The notes beneath the pieces are model-generated. The model saw only the letters and a program-made list of their open reading frames with translations, made no database searches and was not told the DNA's origin. DNA of 64,000 bases from Mycobacterium senriense (GTDB taxonomy: Bacteria; Actinomycetota; Actinomycetes; Mycobacteriales; Mycobacteriaceae): the NCBI RefSeq assembly GCF_019668465.1, contig NZ_AP024828.1, positions 5,580,001 through 5,644,000 on the forward strand. The letters are read 5' to 3'. Made by a program: the position numbers and the translations under genes. Below are positions 58,318-64,000 of this stretch, piece after piece; positions within the stretch are counted from its first letter, which is position 1, and each line of letters starts with the position of its first letter.

Positions 58318-59373
58318 ATGCCAACAGAAGCAGCAGTCAAGGCAGAACAAACATTGATCCATGTTCTATGGATTAACGCGGGCCTCAGTTGTGACGGTGA
58401 TTCGGTGGCGTTGACTGCTGCCACCCAGCCCAGCGTCGAGGAGATCGCCCTGGGAGCCCTGCCCGGACTCCCCCAGGTCGCCGTGCACTGGCCCCTGATC
58501 GACTTCGAATGCGGCCCGAACGGAGGGGCCGACGACTTCTTGGAGTGGTTCTTCAAAGCCGACCGCGGCGAGTTGGAACCGTTCGTGCTCGTGGTCGAGG
58601 GGTCGATTCCGAACGAGAAGATCAAGGACGAGGGCTACTGGTGCGGTTTCGGGAACAACCCGGCCACCGGGCAGCCGATGACCACCAGTGAGTGGCTCGA
58701 CCGGTTGGCGCCCAAGGCCACCGCCATCGTGGCGGTCGGGACCTGTGCCACCTACGGCGGAATCCACGCGATGGCCGGCAACCCGACGGGGGCCATGGGC
58801 GTGCCGGACTACCTGGGCTGGGACTGGCAGAGCAAGGCGGGCATCCCGATCGTGTGCGTGCCCGGCTGCCCGATCCAGCCGGACAACCTGTCGGAGACAC
58901 TGACCTACCTGCTCTACATGGCGACCGGCCAGGCACCGATGATCCCGCTCGACGACGCGCTGCGCCCACAGTGGCTGTTCGGCAAGACCGTGCACGAGGG
59001 TTGCGACCGGGCCGGCTACTACGAGCAGGGTGACTTCGCCACCGAGTACGGGTCGCCGAAATGCATTGTGAAACTCGGCTGCTGGGGGCCCGTCGTCAAA
59101 TGCAACGTGCCCAAGCGCGGGTGGATCAACGGCGTCGGGGGCTGCCCCAACGTCGGTGGGATCTGCATTGGTTGCACGATGCCGGGGTTCCCGGACAAGT
59201 TCATGCCGTTCATGGACGAGCCGCCGGGCGGCAAGATCTCGAGCACCGCGTCGGGTCTGTACGGAGCCGTGATTCGCAGTCTGAGGGGTATCACGGAACG
59301 CACCGTCGACAAAGAACCGCGGTGGCGCCACAACGGCGACCAACTCACCACTGGAGCGCGCCGCACCTGGTAG
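58318..59373 (+). CDS. hhyS: [NiFe] hydrogenase small subunit, group 1h
   Basis: A 351-residue small subunit carrying three iron-sulfur clusters. The proximal cluster site reads LSCDGDSVAL: C25 is kept but the usual second Cys is D28, giving the 3Cys-1Asp ligation known for actinobacterial-type hydrogenases. GTCATYGG and PGCPIQPD supply its other ligands. VHEGCDR, KCIVKLGC, VKCNV and GGCPNVGGICIGC serve the medial and distal clusters. No Tat signal and no C-terminal membrane anchor are present, so it is cytoplasmic or peripherally bound. Family knowledge: group 1h enzymes oxidise atmospheric H2 in starved cells and tolerate O2. Confidence 0.95.
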   Translation: MPTEAAVKAEQTLIHVLWINAGLSCDGDSVALTAATQPSVEEIALGALPGLPQVAVHWPLIDFECGPNGGADDFLEWFFKADRGELEPFVLVVEGSIPNEKIKDEGYWCGFGNNPATGQPMTTSEWLDRLAPKATAIVAVGTCATYGGIHAMAGNPTGAMGVPDYLGWDWQSKAGIPIVCVPGCPIQPDNLSETLTYLLYMATGQAPMIPLDDALRPQWLFGKTVHEGCDRAGYYEQGDFATEYGSPKCIVKLGCWGPVVKCNVPKRGWINGVGGCPNVGGICIGCTMPGFPDKFMPFMDEPPGGKISSTASGLYGAVIRSLRGITERTVDKEPRWRHNGDQLTTGARRTW

Positions 59374-59475
59374 GTCACCTACCCGGTCGGCGCACTCCCT
59401 CGCACAGTCAAAGACGAAGAGCCGTCGCCGCATCAGCCAATGCTGACAGCAGCCTAAGCGGGAAGAAGTAGCGCG

Positions 59476-61275
59476 ATGACAACCATCATTCCTGAACCCA
59501 CCCATGCGCAGCGGGAGCCCGGCCAACTGGTCGACATGGCCTGGGATCCCATCACCAGGATCGTGGGCAGCCTGGGCATCTACACCAAGATCGACTTCGA
59601 GAACCGAGAGGTCGTCGAGTGCCACAGCACCTCGTCGATCTTCCGCGGCTACTCGATCTTCATGAAGGGCAAGGATCCCCGCGACGCCCACTTCATCACC
59701 AGCCGCATCTGCGGAATCTGCGGCGACAACCACGCCACCTGTTCGTGCTACACGCAGAACATGGCCTACGGCGTCAAGCCGCCGCACCTGGGCGAGTGGA
59801 TCGTCAACCTCGGCGAGGCCGCGGAATACATGTTCGACCACAACATCTTCCAGGAGAACCTGGTCGGCGTGGACTTCTGCGAGAAGATGGTCGCCGAGAC
59901 CAACCCGAGTGTGCTCTCGCTGGCCGAGAAGACGCCCGCCCCGCACGCGGACGCCCACGGGTACAAGACGGTCGCGGACATCATGCGCTCGCTCAACCCG
60001 TTCAGCGGTGAGTTCTACCGCGAGGCGCTCGTGGTCAGCCGGTGGACGCGAGAGATGTTCTGCCTCATGGAGGGACGCCACGTGCACCCCTCCACGCTGT
60101 ACCCCGGCGGGGTCGGCACCGTGGCGACCATCCAGCTGATGACCGACTACATGACGCGGTTGATGCGCTACGTCGAGTTCATGAAGAAGGTCGTGCCCAT
60201 GCACGACGACCTGTTCGACTTCTTCTACACCGCGCTGCCCGGCTACGAGAACGTCGGACTGCGCCGCACCCTGCTGGGCTGCTGGGGCTCCTTCCAGGAT
60301 CCCGAGGTGTGCAACTTCGAATACAAGGACATGGAGCGCTGGGGTAACGCGATGTTCGTCACCCCGGGCGTGGTGGTCGACGGCAAGCTGGTCACCCACT
60401 CGCTGGTGGACATCAACCTCGGCATCCGAATTCTTCTGGGCAGTTCGTATTACGACGACTGGACCGACCAGGAGATGTTCGTCAAGACCGATCCGCTGGG
60501 CAACGCAATCGACCGGCGCCACCCGTGGAACCAGCACACCAACCCGCACCCGCAGAAGCGGGACATCGAGGGCGGCAAGTACAGCTGGGTGATGTCGCCA
60601 CGCTGGTTCGACGGCAAGGACCACCTGGCGCTGGACACCGGCGGTGGCCCGCTGGCCCGTCTGTGGTCGACCGCGCTGGCCGGCCTGGTCGACATCGGCT
60701 ACGTCAAGGCGACCGGTTCGAGCGTGAAGATCAACCTGCCCAAGACGGCCCTGAAGGGACCCGTCGAGCTGGAGTGGAAGATCCCGACGTACGGCAGCAA
60801 CACGCTCGAACGCGACCGGGCGCGCACCTACTTCCAGGCCTACGCGGCGGCGTGCGCCCTGCACTTCGCCGAGAAGGCGCTCGAGGAGATTCGCGCCGGG
60901 CGCACCAAGACGTGGGAGAAGTTCGACGTGCCCGACGAGGCCATCGGCTGTGGCTTCACCGAGGCGGTGCGCGGCGTGCTCAGCCACCACATGGTGATCC
61001 GGGACGGCAAGATCGCCAACTATCACCCGTACCCGCCGACGCCGTGGAATGCCAACCCGCGCGACAGCTATGGCACACCGGGTCCCTACGAGGACGCGGT
61101 GCAGGGCCAGCCGATCTTCGAGGAGAACGGCCGGGACAACTTCAAGGGCATCGACGTCATGCGCACGGTGCGCAGCTTCGATCCGTGCCTGCCGTGTGGC
61201 GTGCACATGTACCTGGGGAAGGGCAAATCCCTGGACAGACTGCACACGCCAACCCAGTCACCCGCCGGGGAGTGA
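59476..61275 (+). CDS. hhyL: [NiFe] hydrogenase large subunit, group 1h
   Basis: A 599-residue catalytic subunit. The four Ni/Fe ligands are in the L1 motif RICGICGDNHATCSC (C79, C82) and L2 motif DPCLPCGVH (C571, C574, H577). The 22 residues after H577 (MYLGKGKSLDR onward) are probably removed by a maturation protease once nickel is in place. The L1 and L2 sequences match the group 1h (Hhy) type rather than the group 2a (Huc) type. It lies 102 bases after hhyS, and the NifU-like gene follows after three bases. Confidence 0.96.
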   Translation: MTTIIPEPTHAQREPGQLVDMAWDPITRIVGSLGIYTKIDFENREVVECHSTSSIFRGYSIFMKGKDPRDAHFITSRICGICGDNHATCSCYTQNMAYGVKPPHLGEWIVNLGEAAEYMFDHNIFQENLVGVDFCEKMVAETNPSVLSLAEKTPAPHADAHGYKTVADIMRSLNPFSGEFYREALVVSRWTREMFCLMEGRHVHPSTLYPGGVGTVATIQLMTDYMTRLMRYVEFMKKVVPMHDDLFDFFYTALPGYENVGLRRTLLGCWGSFQDPEVCNFEYKDMERWGNAMFVTPGVVVDGKLVTHSLVDINLGIRILLGSSYYDDWTDQEMFVKTDPLGNAIDRRHPWNQHTNPHPQKRDIEGGKYSWVMSPRWFDGKDHLALDTGGGPLARLWSTALAGLVDIGYVKATGSSVKINLPKTALKGPVELEWKIPTYGSNTLERDRARTYFQAYAAACALHFAEKALEEIRAGRTKTWEKFDVPDEAIGCGFTEAVRGVLSHHMVIRDGKIANYHPYPPTPWNANPRDSYGTPGPYEDAVQGQPIFEENGRDNFKGIDVMRTVRSFDPCLPCGVHMYLGKGKSLDRLHTPTQSPAGE

Positions 61276-61278
61276 CAC

Positions 61279-62211
61279 ATGGCGGATCGCCCGGGCAAGT
61301 CCGCGAACGACGCGCAGTGGCGTGAGGCGGGCGATCGGATCCAGACACTGCTCGATTCCTGCGCAGCAAGTGGGACCGCCGCGTATGACCGTGCGCAGCA
61401 ACTGGTTCGCGAGGTGGTCGGGCTCTACGGCGCCGGGCTGGAGCGGATCATGCGGATGGCCGGCGATCCCGAACCGGATGGGGGGCTGGTCGAGCGGCTG
61501 GCCACCGACGACCTGGTGGCCAGCCTGCTCCTGGTGCACGGCCTGCATCCGCACGGCGTGCACCGCAGGGTCTCCGACGCCCTGGATCGGGTTCGGCCCT
61601 ACCTGGGTTCGCACGGCGGAGACGTCGACCTGCTCGAGGTCGTTCCGGGCGGGCACCCGGAAGAACTCACCGCCCGGCTGGCCTTCACCGGCAGCTGCAA
61701 GAGCTGCCCGTCGTCCGCGGTGACGCTGGAACTGGCCGTGCAGGACGCGGTCCGCGCGGCCGCACCGGAGATCTCCTCGATCGAGGTGGTGACGGCCGAG
61801 GCGACGACCGCTCCGGCGAGCGTCATTCCGGCGGAATCACTTCTGGCGCACCTGCATTCGAACGACCACGGGCCGACCGCCTGGCACCCGGCGCCCGAGC
61901 TGGGCGAGTTGACACCGGGCGAGGTCGCGGGATTCATGATCGACGGGGTGAGGGTGCTGGCCTGCCGGGTCGGCGACGAGACCTTCGCGTACCGGGATCA
62001 CTGCCCGGTGTGTGACGACTCGCTGGCGGGTTCGCACCTGCACGGCCGAATGTTGCGCTGCGCGGTCTGCCGCACGGATTTCGACGTCGTCGGTGCCGGA
62101 GCCGCCGCGGCCGAGGGTTCGGCCGGCCATCTGGATCCGATGCCGCTGCTGACCCGCGACGGCGTGCTGTCGGTGGCGTTGCGGGCCGACGCGCTGGGGG
62201 CGACGGCATGA
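61279..62211 (+). CDS. NifU-like / Rieske-type iron-sulfur protein of the hydrogenase operon
   Basis: A 310-residue two-domain protein. Residues about 85-180 are a NifU C-terminal-like domain with the cluster motif GSCKSCPSS (about 137-145). Residues about 215-300 have a Rieske-type fold, but both His ligands are replaced: HCPVC and RCAVC give a CxxC...CxxC set, so the cluster would be all-Cys ligated, or the site could be rubredoxin- or zinc-like. Group 1h operons usually carry such a protein next to the large subunit, and it is the leading candidate for electron transfer to the quinone pool. Its stop overlaps the next start (ATGA). Confidence 0.88.
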   Translation: MADRPGKSANDAQWREAGDRIQTLLDSCAASGTAAYDRAQQLVREVVGLYGAGLERIMRMAGDPEPDGGLVERLATDDLVASLLLVHGLHPHGVHRRVSDALDRVRPYLGSHGGDVDLLEVVPGGHPEELTARLAFTGSCKSCPSSAVTLELAVQDAVRAAAPEISSIEVVTAEATTAPASVIPAESLLAHLHSNDHGPTAWHPAPELGELTPGEVAGFMIDGVRVLACRVGDETFAYRDHCPVCDDSLAGSHLHGRMLRCAVCRTDFDVVGAGAAAAEGSAGHLDPMPLLTRDGVLSVALRADALGATA

Positions 62212-62852
62212 GCACCCCGTTCGATGTCCTGGCCCGTATCAGGAGCGACCGTCGCGCCCCCGAGCCGGCGGGTGAGCGCTGCGAGATGTGCGCGGAGTCG
62301 ATCGCCGACGAGCACCAGCACGTGGTCAATGTGGCCGGCCGCCAGCTCATGTGCGTCTGCCGCGCCTGCTATCTGCTGTTCACCGACACCGAAGCCGACC
62401 TGCGATACCGCGCGGTGCCGGACCGGTATCTGGCGTTTCCCGACTTCGCACTGGACCGCCTGGTGTGGGAGGCGCTGCAGATCCCGGTGGGGGTCGCCTT
62501 CTTCTTCACCAACTCCGCCCTCGGCCATACCGTCGCCTTCTACCCGGGGCCGGCCGGGGCATGCGAATCCGAGCTGGACATGGAGGTCTGGGACACCATT
62601 CGCGGCGCCGACCCGCGGGTGAGCCTGCTGGCCGACGACGTGGAGGCGCTGCTCGTCCGGGTGGTCGACAGCACCCAGGACGGCGAATTGTCGCAGCCGC
62701 AAACCTATCTGGTGCCCATCGACACCTGCTACGAATTCGTCGGACACCTGCGGATGGTGTGGCGCGGCTTCGACGGGGGCCAGCAGGCCCGCGAATTCAT
62801 CGACGACTTCTTCAACCGGCTCGCCACCCGCGCCACCAAGACACCGCGATGA
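62208..62852 (+). CDS. DUF5947 family, hydrogenase-operon accessory protein
   Basis: A 214-residue cytoplasmic protein found with group 1h hydrogenases. Near the N-terminus RCEMCAES (about 24-31) and CVCRACY (about 49-55) make a four-Cys zinc-ribbon-like site. The remainder is mixed alpha/beta with no known fold. ATGA overlaps on both sides show tight stoichiometric coupling with its neighbours. Family name assigned from recall; function unknown. Confidence 0.75.
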   Translation: MSTPFDVLARIRSDRRAPEPAGERCEMCAESIADEHQHVVNVAGRQLMCVCRACYLLFTDTEADLRYRAVPDRYLAFPDFALDRLVWEALQIPVGVAFFFTNSALGHTVAFYPGPAGACESELDMEVWDTIRGADPRVSLLADDVEALLVRVVDSTQDGELSQPQTYLVPIDTCYEFVGHLRMVWRGFDGGQQAREFIDDFFNRLATRATKTPR

Positions 62853-63508
62853 ACGCCCCGCCGATGAACGTGAGCTTCGAGGTCCTGGACGTGACCGCCG
62901 AACCGTACACCGTCAGCCCGGTGCTCACCGCCCGCGTCGGCGTCACCGCCGACCGCCACGACCCGGTGCACGCGATCGCTCTGCGCTGCCAGGTCCGCAT
63001 CGAGCCGCTGCGCCGTGCCTACTCCGACGACGAAGCGGCCGGGCTGACGGATTTGTTCGGCGGCCGCGAACGCTGGGCCAGCACCCAACGCACCTTCCTG
63101 TGGCAGCACTGCACCGCGATGGTGCCGGGCTTCACCGGCCACACGACGGCGACCCTGCCGCTGGATTGCACCTACGACTTCGAGGTCGCCGCCGCCAAAT
63201 ATCTGCATGCGCTGCGCGACGGGGCGGTACCCCTGCAGTTCCTGTTCAGCGGAACGATTTTCGTCAACTCCGAGCGCGGGTTCTCGGTTCAGCAGGTGTC
63301 GTGGGACTGCGAGGACAACTACGCCATGCCGGTCACGGTCTGGCGCGACCTGATCGCACAGCACTACCCCAACAGCGGGTGGATTCGGCTGAGCCACGAG
63401 ACCATCGCGGAACTGGCCGGTTACAAGTCGGCCCACGGAATGCTCGACTTCGACCACGCGGTCACCTCGTTGCTGGATGCCACCGTCGATCAGGAGGTGA
63501 CGCGATGA
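62849..63508 (+). CDS. DUF6084 family, hydrogenase-operon accessory protein
   Basis: A 219-residue protein starting MNAPPMNVSFEVLDV, with a beta-rich N-terminal half (TARVGVTADRHDPVHAIALRCQVRIEP) and the segment ERWASTQRTFLWQHCTAMVPGF (key W, F-W-Q-H). No Cys cluster or membrane segment. The chosen ATG overlaps the preceding stop (ATGA); the longer in-frame extension upstream is a shadow of the DUF5947 gene. Conserved with group 1h hydrogenases; function unknown. Confidence 0.75.
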   Translation: MNAPPMNVSFEVLDVTAEPYTVSPVLTARVGVTADRHDPVHAIALRCQVRIEPLRRAYSDDEAAGLTDLFGGRERWASTQRTFLWQHCTAMVPGFTGHTTATLPLDCTYDFEVAAAKYLHALRDGAVPLQFLFSGTIFVNSERGFSVQQVSWDCEDNYAMPVTVWRDLIAQHYPNSGWIRLSHETIAELAGYKSAHGMLDFDHAVTSLLDATVDQEVTR

Positions 63509-64000
63509 CATCGAGCTGGGATCGGGCCCGCGCCGTCGCCGACGCGGTGCTGTACGAGGGCTATCTGCTGTACCCGTATCGGGGGACGTCGAGCAAGAAC
63601 CAATCACGTTGGCAGTTCGGTGTTTTGGGCCCGACCGGCGCGGCGGAGGCCGGCCTGGGCGAAGACGACACTCTGTCCGCGGAGTTCCTGGTCGACGACG
63701 CCCGGGCGCTGACCCTGGTGGTGCGCTTCCTGCAGTTGCAGCACCGGCGGGCCGAACGGGCCACCGGCGACGGCGATTTGATTGCGGTCGACGAGCTCCG
63801 CACCCCGGCCGGGTCGTGGCTGACCTGGGACGAAGCCGTGGAATGCGAAATCTCCTTCGGCCCCCTGGCGTTCGGCGATCAACCTTGGTCGCTGCCGGTG
63901 ACGGCCGGCGCGGCAACCGACATCGAAACCCTGGACGGCGGCAGGCTGGTTCGCGAACGACACGAGATTCGGGGCGAACTGACCGTCAGCAGCGAGCCCG
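63505..64000 (+). CDS. Hydrogenase-operon hypothetical protein (3' partial)
   Basis: The ATG overlaps the DUF6084 stop (ATGA) and has GGAGG 11 bases upstream. The 165 residues visible begin SSWDRARAVADAVLYEGYLLYPYRGTSSKNQSRWQFGVLGP; LLYPYR and RWQFGVLGP look like conserved surface motifs. The frame is open at the right edge. Coupled translation makes it a sixth structural-operon gene. It has no recognisable enzyme motif in the visible part, and I cannot assign a function. Confidence 0.75.
   Translation, partial: MTSSWDRARAVADAVLYEGYLLYPYRGTSSKNQSRWQFGVLGPTGAAEAGLGEDDTLSAEFLVDDARALTLVVRFLQLQHRRAERATGDGDLIAVDELRTPAGSWLTWDEAVECEISFGPLAFGDQPWSLPVTAGAATDIETLDGGRLVRERHEIRGELTVSSEP

Noticed and set aside
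58366..61245. 959-codon open frame antisense to hhyS and hhyL
   Set aside because: High GC keeps the antisense frame free of stops. The plus-strand frames carry all hydrogenase motifs, and the antisense product is low-complexity His/Arg/Asp/Val-rich.

Overview
The window is a stretch of chromosome from a high-GC actinobacterium. Gene content and order identify it as a slow-growing-type non-tuberculosis Mycobacterium. Recognisable runs follow the M. tuberculosis H37Rv order from about Rv2771c to Rv2856: dapB, ald, pepR, gpsI, rpsO, ribF, sirR, fadE21, ltp1, truB, pptT, echA16, nrnA, rbfA, infB, nusA, rimP, proS, efpA, cysG, cobB, cobO, mqo, mtr, nicT. H37Rv comparisons are from memory; no database was searched. 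I see no CRISPR array, IS element, tRNA or rRNA.

Layout. 1-2.5 kb: a flavin-dependent amine-oxidase-type enzyme cut by the left edge, then an unusual Pro/Met-rich protein with a duplicated helical motif. 2.5-6.7 kb: dapB and neighbours, a secreted lipoprotein, a decayed partial copy of the dapB neighbourhood, and a 13E12-type HNH protein under a LexA-like box. 6.7-15.9 kb: an accessory oxidative-metabolism block with a Rieske oxygenase plus DapB-like dehydrogenase and TetR, a ferritin-like diiron protein plus EphD-like hydrolase/SDR plus ferredoxin-type reductase operon, and a flavin monooxygenase plus SRPBCC protein. 16-29.5 kb: conserved core (ald, proteolysis, PNPase/S15, RibF, metal regulator, FadE21/Ltp1, TruB, PptT/PptH). 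29.6-34.3 kb: secreted proteins, a CocE-type hydrolase, DUF1802/DUF2277 and EchA16; this interval is where H37Rv carries its CRISPR-Cas, ugp and dinF genes, all absent here. 34.3-40.6 kb: the nusA-infB translation/transcription operon. 40.8-50.99 kb: Rv2843/Rv2844 homologues, proS, efpA, and the cobalamin/siroheme cluster. 51-55 kb: mqo, a lipase-like hydrolase and mycothione reductase.

55-64 kb is the most distinctive part, a nickel and hydrogen island: a Fur-family regulator divergent from the nickel permease NicT, then HypA, HypB, and the small and large subunits of a group 1h (actinobacterial, high-affinity, O2-tolerant type) [NiFe] hydrogenase. A NifU/Rieske-like electron-transfer candidate and three accessory proteins of unknown function follow, the last cut by the right edge. 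The parts fit one pathway: nickel uptake, nickel insertion, catalytic heterodimer and a dedicated redox partner. Remaining maturation genes (hypC-F, protease) would be expected to the right of the window.

Many genes here begin with a TANNNT -10 hexamer six to eight bases before an RTG, the hallmark of leaderless mycobacterial transcripts; I used this to fix several starts. infB reads in three frames through its Pro/Gly-rich region and probably contains two single-base sequence errors.
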